A DNA stretch of 64,000 nt from Aquatica leii. Taxonomy: Eukaryota; Arthropoda; Insecta; Coleoptera; Lampyridae. The DNA is taken from the NCBI GenBank assembly GCA_035610365.1, contig CM069436.1, positions 40,617,117 to 40,681,116 of the forward strand, written 5' to 3'. Of the stretch, positions 47,724 to 59,004 are shown piece by piece (positions within the stretch are counted from its first letter, which is position 1; each line of letters begins with the position of its first letter). Made by a program: the position numbers and the translations under genes. The notes under the pieces are model-generated. The model was not told the origin of the DNA. It did no database searches and was given only the letters and a program-made list of their open reading frames with translations.

Positions 47724-50532
47724 CTAGGTGGTCTTAAAGTTTTTTAAGCTAATGCCGAACATATCTCGGCTACTTTGATTAAATATTTTACAGGCCTGAG
47801 AGATTGGTGAAGCAAGCACAGTCGGGCTGGATAGGTAGAACAAATTAAATCTTCTAACACTATCAGATCGAGGCACCTGAAAGTTGATATAATTTAACAA
47901 ATCTGGACTGTCAATGACACCGTTACAAATTTTATATAAAGTAATTAGTAAGCATTGATTTCTCCTATCCTCCAACGTACTTACTCCAGCCAAATCCCTC
48001 AAACACTGTGTGGGAAAATCCCGAGGACAAAACACCTTTTTTTTTTATAATAAAAATAACGCAAAAACTTATTTTGCATAACTTCAATCTTTTACAATAT
48101 TTTTTATTTAAAGGGTTCCAAATAAGTGAGCAATATTCAATTTTACTTCTGATAATTGAAAAGTAAAGAATTAAAATTCCTTTTGGATTTTTAAAGAATT
48201 TAGTCGACCTTTTAATTAATCCCATCATTTTATAACACGAAGTTATTACATTATCAATATGATCGTTAAAGTTGAACTTATTATTCATAATAACACCAAG
48301 ATCATAGACCTGGCTCACTGATTTTAGTTCTGACTGCCCAATAAAATATTTGGTCAACCTTTCTGACTTTCTTCTACTTATGGACATGACATTGCACTTA
48401 TTAATGTTTAAAGTAAGCTCGTTCAAAACACACCAATCATTTAATCTATTCAAATCACTTTGAAGAATAATTTCATCACTGTTATCATTAATTCTACGGT
48501 ACAACTTCACATCATCCGCAAATAAAAGACAAAAAAACTGAAAGATTTCTGGCAAATCATTAATAAAAATTAGAAAAAATAGAGGTCCAAGTTTTGAACC
48601 TTGAGGAATTCCAGAATTAGGAATAAAAAGAGAAGAAGTAAACTTAAGAAAAGAGACACAACATTCTCTGTTCTGAAGATAAGAGGCAAAAAAACGAATA
48701 GCCCCATCAGTTGCACCCAACTTACTAAGTTTTTTAAGTAACACATCATGAAAAAGCATATCAAATGCTTTACTGAAATCAGTATAAATTACATCTATTT
48801 CACCCCTGTCCTCCAAAACTCTGGAAACATATTCAGAAAAAACTAACAAATTTGACTCAGTGGACCTCCCTTTATAAAACCCATGCTGATAAGGTGAAAT
48901 ATATTGTTTAACACTGTTATAAAGAATCTTGTAAATTACATTTTCAAATACTTTGCCTGGACTGTTTAAAATCGAAATAGGCCTATAATTTGACATCTCA
49001 GCCTCATTACCTTTTTTAAAAACTGGTGTAATTTTTAGTGATTTCCATTTCGTGGGGAATACCCCTTGTTGAAAACATAAATTAAAAATATGCAGCATCT
49101 TATCAGCTAATTCATATTTTAGTTCCTTAAAGAAGAAAGTTGGAATGCCATCTAGACCACTACCTTTTTTGGATTTTAATTCATCAAAAGCTCCAAGTAC
49201 ATCATTTAAATTTATCAAGCCAAAATGGAAATTTAGAAAATTATCATTATCTTGAACTACAGACTCTAAACTATAGCACGATTTTTTGGTACTATAAACA
49301 GAATTAAAATAACCTGCAAATGCATTTGAAATACCTTTACCTTTGAAGACCTGCCCATTCCATTCCATCCTGTCAAGCAATTTTGCTTTAGATCTTAACG
49401 AATTAATATATGTCCAAAACTGTTTGGAGTCATTCACAACACATTGTTCAACGGATTTAATATAATTAATATAAGCTTTATTAATACTATCTTTAAGATT
49501 CTTACGGACTTCTTTAAACCTAGACTCAAAGTAGGGTGAGACCCTCTTTTTCTTAGCCAGCAAATTTTTTTCTTTGCAGAACTTTTTAATTTCCTCAGTG
49601 AACCAAAGAGGATATTTATTATCAGGTTTAATCATTTTTTTAGGAACAAATTTATTTATCGCCATAAAAATAATATCATACAATAGATCCACTAAGTGAT
49701 CCACCGATTCAATATGCAAAAAATGACTCTAATCATACTCACACAAAAACTTTTTAATATCCCTCATATTAGCTTTGTGATACTGAAAATATTCAACATT
49801 ATTATTTTGATTATTTACATCTGATACCGAATAAGGATTATTGGGAATCGTAAACTGAAGAGTTAGAGCCGGGTGATACCTATCTTCCACAACAAACGGA
49901 CAGTTTTCGTGGCTCACTGTACTATTCTCGATATTAGTTAAAACCAAATCTAAAGTTTTACCATAACAATTATTTATTGACTCTAAATTTAAGAGAGACA
50001 TTAAATTTAAAATTAAGTTAGTTTTACCATCAACTGCATGATTAATTACATTATACATATTCGGCAAGTTAAAATCGCCTACTATAACAACTCTACAGTT
50101 ATTTTTCCATAATTCAATTAAGTCAGTAAAAATTTGCACAAAAATCTCATACTTCTTACTATTACTGCTAGGCCGAAAATAAACAGAGCATATAAAGAAA
50201 ATAACCCCTGATTTATAAAAACTACAAATAATACACTCAAAATCAAGTTCAGATATTTTTTTAACTAATTTAGGTCTCAAATCAGATAAGATAGCTAAAA
50301 GTACCCCACCCCCTCTTTCCAACGAAACTCTATCAGACCTAAACACATCATACCTAGTATCAAATACTTCATTATTAAAAATTGAAGAATTTAACCAAGT
50401 CTCAGAGAGCGCAATGATATTAAAATTATTTTCCAAAACTGATAACAAAAATTCATTTGTTTTTGTCCTCAGTCCCCTCACATTCTGATAATATAAATCA
50501 AATTCATTCTTTTTATCTATAATCACTAATAA
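47724..50532 (-). pseudogene. LINE ORF2: APE endonuclease and reverse transcriptase
   Basis: The endonuclease half (50532-49732) reads YYQNVRGLRTKTNEF, LSETWL with the catalytic Glu, VGDFNLP and a diverged SDH box, DRYHPAL. The RT half (49728-48047) has FKKGNEAEMSNYRPIS, GSGLDGIPTFFFK, YKGRSTESNL, DFSKAFD, IPQGSKLGPLFFLI and the catalytic LFADD (FADD codons at 48511-48522). The C-terminal domain continues in another frame to 47724. Two lesions are visible. A single in-frame TAG at 49729-49731 separates endonuclease and RT, and a one-base slip in the T10 run at 48037-48046 shifts the last 100 or so codons. The protein would nick target DNA and copy the element RNA. No in-frame ATG is evident; the frame opens after a TGA near 50533. 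Confidence 0.9.
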
Positions 50533-50687
50533 TCATTAAACATCAAGACAAATTTCAATAGAACAGAAAAACAAAAACTCTTTCTTCTCATCTCGAAACA
50601 AAAATTACTTAAAACTATGAAATAAAAAATAATATTATTATATAGTATTTGTTATATCATTGATTAATTCCAAGAGAACAATAACAC

Positions 50688-51356
50688 TTACTGTTGCCCA
50701 CCTGCAAGAAAAGTGTCAAACTGAGTTTTTGAGACAAACGAAAAATCTCTACTTCCATCAGTTTTTCTTAAATAAATCCTACCGTTATTTATCCAAACAA
50801 ATTTCCAATTTTCTTGAACTTTAAATTTACGCGCCATTGATAATAGTTTCTTTCTAACAGGCGTCAATGCTTCATTGATATAAATAGGTGAACTTTGTTG
50901 CATTCCCAAGTGGGTCGTGTTTAGATCCTTTCTCACCTTTCTACACTTAAGAAACTCATTTTTATCATTTTTTCTTAAAAACTTTATTAATATTGTAGGA
51001 TACTCAATACCAGGAATCTTCCTAAGTTGAAAGCAAGAATCAATCGCATCCCAGTTTAACTTATAACCAATTGCAGTAGAAAGGTTTGAAACAGCGGTAG
51101 ACAAGGTTTCTCCTTGCCTCATTGGTAAACCATATATCTCAACAACATTAGAACGATTTTCTTGCTGAGATAAATCAACTTCTTCTTTCAAAAATTGAAT
51201 ATCTTTTTTTAAACTCTCATTTTCACTTAACAACTTATTAACAATGTCTTGCTGAGTTTGGATAATTTTATTTTGTGTTTCAATAAGATTCTTATTATCC
51301 CCGATTTTGTCATGACAGGAATTCAGTGAGACATTGATATTCTTCTTTAAATTTGC
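50688..51356 (-). pseudogene. LINE ORF1, truncated at its 5' end (coiled coil plus FP-type domain)
   Basis: The open frame runs from the insertion border to a stop at 50688. The first 70 or so codons are a heptad-like coiled coil (NLIETQNKIIQ, SENESLKKDIQFLKEEVDL). Next comes NVVEIYGLPMRQGE and a compact domain with IDSCFQLRK, YPTILIKFLRK and YINEALTPVRKKLL, ending WKFVWINNGRIYLRK. This layout matches ORF1 proteins related to the baculovirus FP25K fold found in CR1-like LINEs, which bind RNA. The N-terminal PHD or zinc-finger portion expected in full copies is missing. Confidence 0.8.
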
Positions 51357-51358
51357 TT

Positions 51359-52748
51359 ATATCCTGCGTAGCTACTATATACGAATTACTTATGTACTTA
51401 ATTAGATATGTACTGACAAGTAGGTGTTTAGTTGTCAAAGATACCACAAGGCAGACGTTGGGTACTAATATCTTAACTTACGACCATCTCTGATTTAAAC
51501 TGATTTCATTTAAGTGAGCCGACAAACTACTTTTTTGCACCATTACACTTTGTGTGTCACAATCTCTCTGGTAGCACAATATTGTACCGATATAGTTTAT
51601 TACTATGTACGATAGAGATTAAAACCGTGTTTGGTTGATACTTTTTTTAATTTTGGGGTTAATAAAATCTATTACCGGACGTACATCAATCTTTCTGTAC
51701 AAATAATCGTTTACTTTTATTTGACTTTAATATTAAGACTTGTTCGACCGCTAAGTTTAAAGTTATTTTAAGACTACTAAGAAAATTTAAAATGCTAAAT
51801 AATTTAAAAAAATTCTATTATTACCTTAGAATTATTATTTTAATTATGCACATAATAATAGATATGTTTGTTAACTCAATAATGCCAATTTTTTAAAATT
51901 TTTTGAATATTCTAAATTAGAAACGTTTATTAAGAAAATGTAAAAAATTGCAAAAAAAACGTAGCTAAATAAAATCTAACGTAAACTAAAAGCCATCTAA
52001 TGTTCTTTCTGTCCTATATTTTGTAAGTTAGTTAAATCATATTTACAAACGTTTTAACATGCTCTTAAAAAAGTCATACAATAAATTGCACAATAAAGAC
52101 ATTTATTTATAGGGAAAAAAATTAAATTTTAGTTGAAAAAATGTTAAGTAAGAATAAGTAAACTTTATATTATAAATAACACATTTTTTTAAAAATATTG
52201 TTTTATAACTCAATTATTAAGAATGCTTATTATCTTAACGTTAAAAATGCACAAAACATAAGAAATAAAATACATTGAAATATATTTATTATTTCGTAGG
52301 GTTTATTTCTATGCAGTTGTTTAAAGAAAAAGTTAGGTGAAATATTTAAAAATAAATGTTATAATAGAATAGCTTTGGTAATAACAGTTAACGTTTTGAG
52401 ACTTAGGACAATGCTTAGAAATTAGTTAATCTTAGATAAGAAAACTGTATTGTGCAATAGACGTGTTAAAAATTTTATTGATCGTTTACTCGCGATGTGA
52501 AACTAAGGAAGCAAATTATGCAAATAGTACAAAGAATGTAGACTTCTTAATATAGACCTTTCTTGAATTACTATTATTTTGTCAATAGAATTTTTATTTA
52601 AAATATTCTTTTTACCGTAGCAAATTTAAAACTTTTTTTTTAACTATTAAACATAATTAAACGATGGATCAAACTACTTTTGTTTCATCACAAATACAAT
52701 ATAATAATAATTATGTATAATTATTATATTACTTTCTCAAATAACAAA
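51359..52748. other. No recognisable feature
   Basis: This is AT-rich DNA beyond the LINE insertion border. No motif or repeat was identified. Confidence 0.45.
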
Positions 52749-53330
52749 ATTCTCGTAAAAAAATATCTTTTTAAAACCATTTCTCGGGTATCAATTAGAC
52801 ATCATTTCGGCCAGTTTTTTCATATAAAATATGTCTCGAAAATGTCGCATAAAATCGGTATCTATAAACTGTTCCTATCATTTTTGAGGCATCAAAATGA
52901 TACCATCTATAAGAAAGTTAAATGTCACTGTGATGCCAAAATCATATCACATAACACAATTATCCCATCATTTTCTGTTATCAAATTTGTATTAATTAAA
53001 TTATATCCTATCATGTTGATTAATACAAATATACACAGTATAAATAATGATTATATTTTTTAACTTTACTATGTTTAGTGAAAGATCTAAGCTTATAAAA
53101 AAACACTGTAGTTACAAATTACATATTAAAATACAATATTTTAACTTTTTATATGGTAGACATCGTTTTAACAAGCATTTAAAGTAATAAAAAAAACTGA
53201 GGTTATACCATGTTATACTTCATCGGACAAAAACGAACATTCTTCCTAAGGCTTCGGTGCGTAGGACGATGCGGAAAATTGCGCTGATTAGTTTATAATA
53301 CCGCCAAAATAAAATGAAATTATATCTAAA
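52749..53330 (+). repeat. Dispersed repeat, copy 2 (pairs with 44309-44940)
   Basis: Same orientation and order of landmarks as copy 1, including AAATCGGTATCTATAAACTGT, CACAGTATAAATAATGATTATA and GCTTCGGTGCGTAGGA. A 127-codon ORF overlapping the repeat is not conserved in copy 1, so it is probably spurious. Confidence 0.85.
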
Positions 53331-53619
53331 AATTTTTTATGTACACCATTTACCGTAAAAAATTATTAATATGTTCTATGGTGAAACTTTAATGTCTAAA
53401 ATTATATCTATTTATGTTTTATTATTATTTTGTCTAAAAAAATTTATCTTTTTTTACAAATTGTCTTTTGCGTAAAATGTTTGCAAAATGACCAATATGA
53501 AAAAGTATTTATAACGCTTTTATGAATTTTGTACGAACTATTGAATTTATAACAAAATGATGTATTGACAACAATAGCAGCGTATACAAACCATTAAGTT
53601 ATCTATTAGCTATGAAAAT

Positions 53620-53757
53620 CGTACCAATAATCTTGTATCAAAATATTTTCATTAAAGTGACATTCGGATGTCAATAAATTGATACCAATGCTGATTGGAT
53701 TATTAAACAAAACATACCACAACTACATATCATCTTATTAACTGTATTATTGGTACG
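53620..53757. repeat. Short element with 12-bp perfect inverted ends
   Basis: CGTACCAATAAT at 53620-53631 is repeated inverted as ATTATTGGTACG at 53746-53757, enclosing about 115 bp. It could be a small MITE. No clear target duplication was seen. Confidence 0.4.
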
Positions 53758-53929
53758 GCGTTGTTGCCATGTCTCCTGACATTACTTCCACTTTTTTTAG
53801 ATTTATACATTATCTTTTAAATGAACAGGTTTTTTTAAATTACAAATAGATCTCTGTTTTTGAGATAAAGATTGTCGTAAAAATAATTAACTCTATTAGG
53901 AGTGCGAAAACAGCATTTGTTTTGGTAGC

Positions 53930-54470
53930 TTTTGCAAGATGAAGATGCTAGGCGGACTTGATATTACATACAAAAGTTTGATGACTGAGCAGAGGCAAAG
54001 AGCTTGTATGTTTTCTCAGTTTGATAAACAAAATTTTCCACCGTTGTCTGATCACTCATGGCTTGCAAATTTGGTTTCTCACTGACTAACAATAAAACTG
54101 AATAAATTGAACCTGGAAATGCAAGGAAGAAATTGTTATGTTGCTAAAATGCTTGTATCGAGGATTACATTCAAAGTCAAACTGACTCTATGAAAATCCC
54201 ATTTACTCAAATACTTAACTTTACACTTCCCAAGTTTAAAGAAAATGTTTGATCACTTGAATGTATGTAAAAAGGCTATTGATATAATTTCGATCTTGTT
54301 TCTAACAATATCACAATATTGAGGTTTATATTTAACCTATTCGCAGATGATTTTTGGAAAAGATCAAAAACTATTTTGACGTAGAGAATTACGATGAATT
54401 AGAACTGAAAATAATAACCATGAAGAACGAATTGAGCTCTTAAAATACATGGATATAGTGCTTTAAGGTA
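53930..54470 (+). pseudogene. hAT-superfamily transposase fragment (ZBED/GTF2I-like)
   Basis: The plus strand reads SDHSWLANLVS, then KLNKLNLEMQGRNCYVAKM, VKLTL followed by KSHLLKY, and FDHLNVCKKAIDI. These correspond to the W..DLAFL.DIT..LN.LN..LQG.......M......F..KL.LW......N..HFP.L block of hAT transposases related to ZBED5 and GTF2IRD2. Stops and frameshifts break it, and the C-terminal dimerisation domain is not visible. Confidence 0.7.
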
Positions 54471-54789
54471 CGCATGTAAATCCATATTTTTAATAATGAA
54501 TCACTTAAAATCAAAGTATAGAAGCATAATGACAAATGTAAATTTGAACCATTTTATAAATACAGGTACTTTAAATTATGAGTCAAAAGTTGTTAAGAAA
54601 AATGCAAAACCAAATATCACAATAGCTGTTGAAATAACTAGCTACTAACTGCCTAATAAACATCTTGTTTTGTTCTTGTGTCACATTGTATTTGCGTCAA
54701 TTATTCATGCGTTTTTTAAGAGTAAATTATTTTAGAATGAGGCCTAAATCTAGATAAGATTGTTGACTGCTGTTGTATTATAAGTAGAC

Positions 54790-55090
54790 AAAACGGTTAC
54801 GTAAACAGTATCGCTCTTTTGTAAAAGAAACTATTTCTGGTCTTGAGTCTTCTATTAACTTGATTTAAAATAAGTACGTTAGTTTTTAAACATCAATCAA
54901 GTTCTGAAGCACTAAATTCGTACTGTAAGGTTGTTGAACGATAAGCCATTAATTCAATTTTATGTTATGTTTTCTTTCTTTTTTGAATAAACTTTTTGTT
55001 ACTTTGTTGTACAATTGCTTCAATAAAACCATTGGACTGGGCAATATAAGGAGTGTTCAAATTCAAATTGTATTGCACCTCTTAAAATTT
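54790..55090 (-). pseudogene. Ty3/gypsy integrase C-terminal core fragment
   Basis: The minus strand reads NTPYIAQSNGFIEAIVQQS, matching the (Y)PQSNGxxER catalytic Glu region of gypsy integrases. After a frameshift it continues with LMAYRSTTLQYEFSASEL, matching the LxxYRxTPxxxxxxSPxEL block. It is short and broken, and not from the family at 26-33 kb as far as can be judged, because that element lacks this region. Confidence 0.65.
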
Positions 55091-55620
55091 CAAAAAAATT
55101 GTATCCCGTTATCTGAATAAACCACATTTAAAATGCTATACCGTGCAAATAATTTTTTAATTTTTAAAATTACTAATCCGTTTTTATTAAATATCAAAAT
55201 TTGCATTTAAACAAAACTATCGTCATTTCTTTAAAGCAAGAATTTATAACATTTGTGTTGAAAAGTTTTAGAAATTATTCTAATACCACGCAACAGAAAC
55301 TCTCCGTAACAGAAATTTCAGGTTTGTACAAAAATACGGACATAACTTCTAATTTATTTTTATTGCTACTATTAATCAGACAAATAATATATTTATAATT
55401 ATAACGCATAAAGCGTATACGGAATCTCTGTATACGCAGTGTCAATTCATCAATCACTGTGCTTAAATTAATAATTTATGATCGCTTTTGATAGAGATAA
55501 GCAACTCGTACACTTGATTGAAAACTTTGTTTTGCGGTATATCTCAGTCAAATAAAACCTTTTTTTTTAACTAGAGTGTTTGGGGTTCCAATATCAAAGA
55601 TAAGTCAATTTCATTTCATC
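55091..55620. other. No recognisable feature
   Basis: This is AT-rich sequence with two overlapping spurious ORFs and no motif. Confidence 0.45.
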
Positions 55621-57035
55621 TAGTTATCTCTTTATGCCCTTTCGGAGCCTCGGAGGTGGTATTCCTTAATCTTTGTTTATCCATTTTTTCCGGTCTGCAA
55701 TAATCTTTCTCAATTGCTGTAGTGTCTTACTTCTCTTTCTCTCTATCTCTTCTGTATGTTGCATCCATGATTTTCTTGGTTTTCCATTTCTTTTTTCCCA
55801 TGTCTTTTTGTCTCCATAACTGTTTTTACTAGCCTGGTGTGCTTCATTCTAATTATTTGTTCATACCAATATAGTTTTTGTTGCTGCTTTAATTCTTCTT
55901 TAGATCATTTCTTATACGGTTCATTTTTGTCTTTCCTAAAATTTTTTTCAAATGTTTTATTTTAGATGCATTTATCATGCTTTCATGTTTTTTGTATGTT
56001 ATCCATGTTTCACCACCGTATGGTATCGTTGGTATGCTGATAGAGTTGTATACTTGAAGATTTCTTTTTTGTTCTTTTTCTCCTTTGCCAAATATTGTGT
56101 TGTTTAGACTGTAGTATATTTTTGTTGCTTTTTTTACTCTGTTTGTTATTTTGGGGTCTATTTTTCACTTCTAGATACGCGCATATTGACACCACCCTTA
56201 TTTCTTCCCCTTTGAATATTATCGGATCTTTATTTTTTATATGTTCTTCCTGTTTACCTATTTTTATCTATTTACATTTGTTAGTGTTAATGTTCATATT
56301 CATCTATTTACCCAAATGTTTAGTAACGACTGTAATTGATTTTGTGTATCCGCCACTAATATTATGTCATCGGCGTATAACAGTTAAAGCATCTCTTTGC
56401 TTAATTTCCTTATTCATATCAAAATCATTTGATGTTTTTTCCCCATTTGTACTTTTTGTTTTACTTTGTTGTATGTAATTTTAGTTACTTCTATAATTTT
56501 CTAATTTGTTTTGAGTTTTTCCATGACTTTCAAAACCATAGAAACATAGTACAGAAATATTATTCATTGTTTGTCTCTCTCTTCTAAATGCCGAATTTTT
56601 CTTAGTCTCTTTTCGATTTCATTTATACTTATTTTTTCTGTCTGGATATTATTGTCTTCCACTTCATATTTCTTGTCTATTCCTTTCCTCTGTATTGCTC
56701 GTTTCTTTTCATTTTTATCGTACTTATCTTTATATTGTTCCCTGCAGGTTTCTATGATGTCCTCTAGGTTTGTCTTTATAATGTTATTCCTGTCTTGTAA
56801 CAATTTTTTCATCTTTTTTCTACATCTATGGTATTCTAATCTGATCTAAATTGGTGTTGTTATATTGTTTCCATATCTGTTTCCTCTTGGTACATCTTCT
56901 TTAGATCTGCATATTTCAGTCTTTTTATTGCTATTCTAGTACAATTCTTTCGTTTATCTGCTCTATCTCTCTATTTTCCTTCCCAATTTCCGTTATTATT
57001 TGTCTCATTTCTTTTGTGTATACTATGTAGTGTAT

Positions 57036-57535
57036 TATTCAAAAGTGTTTGATGGCAGAGTCTATAGATGTGTCTAAAGTTAACTGTAAATAGTTATAAA
57101 CAACGATAAACACGTTGAATTAGTTTAACACCCGCGAAATTCAAAATCTGCTTTGAATAATTCGTCGGGATAAAACCACAACGTAAAAAAACATTGGGGG
57201 TAAACAATGTCAATACAATTGTGCAAACGCCACCAGAGTGAACTACTGGACGGCCGTTTCGCCCTTTTGGGGCTCATCAGCAGTAGGAGATACACTCTAA
57301 TGTAGTTGCCACAATTGCATTGACGCCCCTATAGCTTATATTTAAGTACGACGAAGTTACAATTCAAAAGTGTTTGAAGGCAGTGCCATCTTATAGTATA
57401 ATTTTACTATGTGTCTAAAATTAACTGTAAATAGCTATAAACGACGGTAAACACGTTGAATTAGTTTAACACCCGCGAAATTGAAAAACGTGTTCTTTTA
57501 CGTTGCGGTTTTATCCCGACGAATTATTCAAAGGT
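57036..57535 (-). mobile_element. Penelope-like pseudo-LTR unit with direct repeats, inverted tail and hammerhead
   Basis: Two direct copies of a segment (about 57039-57142 and 57363-57488, offset 324 bp) share TTCAAAAGTGTTTGA, ACTGTAAATAG, AACACGTTGAATTAG and ACACCCGCGAAATT. A third segment, TTTGAATAATTCGTCGGGATAAAACC at about 57151, is repeated inverted at about 57500-57533. Tandem pseudo-LTRs with an inverted 5' tail and a hammerhead ribozyme are the known architecture of Penelope-like elements. The coding part is absent, so this is a non-autonomous or truncated unit. It sits inside a LINE. Confidence 0.65.
57235..57298 (-). ncRNA. Complete type I hammerhead ribozyme
   Basis: All invariant parts are present in order on the minus strand. 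The 5' side of stem I is AGAGTG...CTACTG. The core CTGATGA follows, then stem II GCCC-CAAAA-GGGC and the core GAAA. A minimal stem III (A-U, C-G) closes the four-base loop GGCC, and then comes the cleavage triplet GTC. The 3' side of stem I is CAGTAG-TT-CACTCT, pairing perfectly in two 6-bp helices around an internal loop. Such short-stem-III hammerheads are known from Penelope-like elements and often act as tandem dimers. Predicted cleavage follows the C of GTC. Activity is inferred from structure only. Confidence 0.9.
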
Positions 57536-57699
57536 TTTTATTTCTTTTTGTCTTTGTCTCACTTATTTCTATCAGCTGCGTTTTAAATTCTTCCATTTCT
57601 TGTGCTAATTCACGTTTGTTATTTCTTAGTGATGTTATATTCTATGTTCCTATTTTCACATTTATATTTCCGCCGTTTTTCTTGTTTTTAGGGTAAAAC

Positions 57700-58604
57700 C
57701 AACCGATAAACATCAAATAATGAGAGATTTGCGGATTAATAGAGTTACTCCAAAACAGAAGTCATAAATTGAGAAAGGCAAAAACATATATATGTTACAT
57801 TGCTTTATTTGTTGATCTCTCAACGAAAGCGGTTCATCTTAAACCGGTTACCGACCTAACTAACAAATTATTTTTATTTTGCAGATTTTTTGCTCGCAGA
57901 TGTATCCCAAATCACATATACTCGGACAATGATAAAATTTTTATAGGAGCAAAATCTGAAAACAATGAAAATGAAACGTTTTCTTCGAAAGAATAACACA
58001 TCATTAAAATCATTAACTACTAACAAAAATATAAACTGGCATTTTATTTCAACAAATAACCCACATTTCAGTGGCTTGTGGGAGGCTGGGGTAAAGACAA
58101 CTAAATTTCATTTGGAACGCGTATTAAGACTCCGATCACATTTGAAAAATTTTTACAATCATTAATCAGGTTGAGAATATAAAAAATTCCTGACCATTAC
58201 ATCCACTGTCAAGTTTTTCTAATGACTTGGAAGCTTTAACTAGTTCACAATTTTTGATGGAACGGTGTTCAACTGACTTACTAAGTTCTAACTTGGTCGA
58301 CATTACAATAAATCGTTTGTCTAGATATTCATACTTACAAAAAATAATTCGACATTTTTGGAAAAGATGGGAGATTACATCATGTAATTACAAAAACGGA
58401 ACAAATGGACGACAAAACAGATAAGCATCAAGATGGGACACTATATTATACTAAAAAAAAAACAACATATCTCTATTGCGCTGGAAATTAGGTCGTGTCA
58501 TTAATGTTTTTCCGGGTGACGATGGTGTAATGAGAGTGGTTGAAATCAAAACAAGCAATAATACGTTGAAACGTGCAGTGGCTGATGTTTGCGTTTTACC
58601 TTGA
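57700..58604 (+). pseudogene. BEL/Pao integrase and C-terminal domain
   Basis: The plus strand reads RINRVTPKQ, KTYICYIALFVDLSTKAVHL, LTNKLFLFCRFFARR and HIYSDND (second catalytic Asp). After a frameshift come NINWHFISTNNPHFSGLWEA (catalytic Glu in the LWEAGVK box), LERVLR, and after another break EALTSSQFLMER, INRLSRYSYLQKIIRHFW and RVINVFPGDDGVMRVVEI (DUF5641 type) with ADVCVLP before a TGA at 58602. The order and sequence are those of insect BEL/Pao integrases. The first catalytic Asp region is decayed. Several frameshifts and stops inactivate the copy. Confidence 0.9.
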
Positions 58605-58752
58605 GCAAACTAAAAATTATTAGATTAGTTTTGTTATTTTACTCAAAAGTTCTAATTCATTTTACTTTTTATAATTAGTATAAAATGTTTTATATTACGA
58701 TGTATACACACTTAGTATGTTAATATGTTAGGTTATGTTAAAACTAGCTTTT

Positions 58753-58764
58753 AAAAAGCGGGAG
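58753..58764 (+). promoter_or_regulatory. Polypurine tract of the BEL/Pao element
   Basis: AAAAAGCGGGAG lies two bases before the LTR start. GCGGGAG just before TGTT is typical for BEL/Pao elements. Confidence 0.7.
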
Positions 58765-58766
58765 TA

Positions 58767-59004
58767 TGTTATAAGCGCTTTGCATTTTAAATTCAAATAT
58801 CGCGCCATTTTTCTTTGAAGGAAGAGGTTTGTTAAATAGGAAGTTAAGTTAAGAACCGTTGAAAAGAACTCGCTGTAAAGTTAATAAGTGAAATAAATTA
58901 AATATACTACTATATGCAAACAGTGTTTTGAAAATTACTAATATATTAACACATAGTAAGTAATAGAAACCAATTGCGAGATTCAACGGTTTACCTACAT
59001 AACA
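58767..59004 (+). repeat. 3' LTR of the BEL/Pao element
   Basis: The LTR starts TGTTATAAGCGC and ends ACCTACATAACA, giving TGTTAT...ATAACA inverted ends over 238 bp. It lies after the integrase stop and the polypurine tract. No 5' LTR partner is in the window. Confidence 0.8.

Larger units (their letters stand above)
47412..51358 (-). mobile_element. 5'-truncated CR1/jockey-group LINE
   Basis: The minus strand carries ORF1 (partial), ORF2 with endonuclease and reverse transcriptase, a 3' UTR of about 300 bp and an AATAAATAAATAAATA-type tail ending near 47412. The 5' boundary lies near 51358: an in-frame TAA occurs at 51357-51359, ORF1 is open immediately inside it, and the N-terminal part of ORF1 is absent. 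That is typical of incomplete target-primed reverse transcription. Only two lesions interrupt ORF2, so the insertion is relatively recent. The FP-type ORF1 and the ORF2 sequence suggest a CR1-like lineage such as Daphne. Confidence 0.9.
55625..57690 (-). mobile_element. Internally deleted LINE, interrupted by a hammerhead-bearing insertion
   Basis: On the minus strand an endonuclease start (KIGT-stop-NITSLRNNKREL, with W changed to stop, and ISETKTK) lies at 57690-57540. After the insertion at about 57036-57535 come a pre-RT helical region (56812-56564: YEVEDNNIQTEKISINEIEK), then KQRDAL, YADDIILVADTQNQLQ (YADD codons at 56366-56377) and the C-terminal half to about 55630, ending in GKPRKSWMQHTEEI-like sequence. 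Most of the endonuclease and the RT fingers and palm are deleted. The family resembles other insect APE-type LINEs but differs from the two other LINEs in the window. Confidence 0.75.
57695..59004 (+). mobile_element. BEL/Pao element, 5'-truncated: integrase to 3' LTR
   Basis: An integrase remnant (57700-58604) is followed by a short spacer, a polypurine tract and a 238-bp 3' LTR. Everything upstream of integrase is missing, and the left junction abuts the LINE fragment. The gypsy-type element at 26-33 kb is unrelated. The BEL/Pao remnant at 23.5-26 kb covers different domains, so the two cannot be compared directly. Confidence 0.85.

Noticed and set aside
52680..53063. 127-codon plus-strand ORF
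   Set aside because: It lies in the dispersed repeat and is interrupted in the copy at 44309-44940.
55201..55457. Overlapping ORFs of 60-65 codons on both strands
   Set aside because: No similarity, AT-driven composition and no splice signals of note.
56095..56849. Phe/Leu-rich plus-strand ORFs that look like membrane proteins
   Set aside because: They are the complement of Lys-rich LINE coding sequence on the minus strand.
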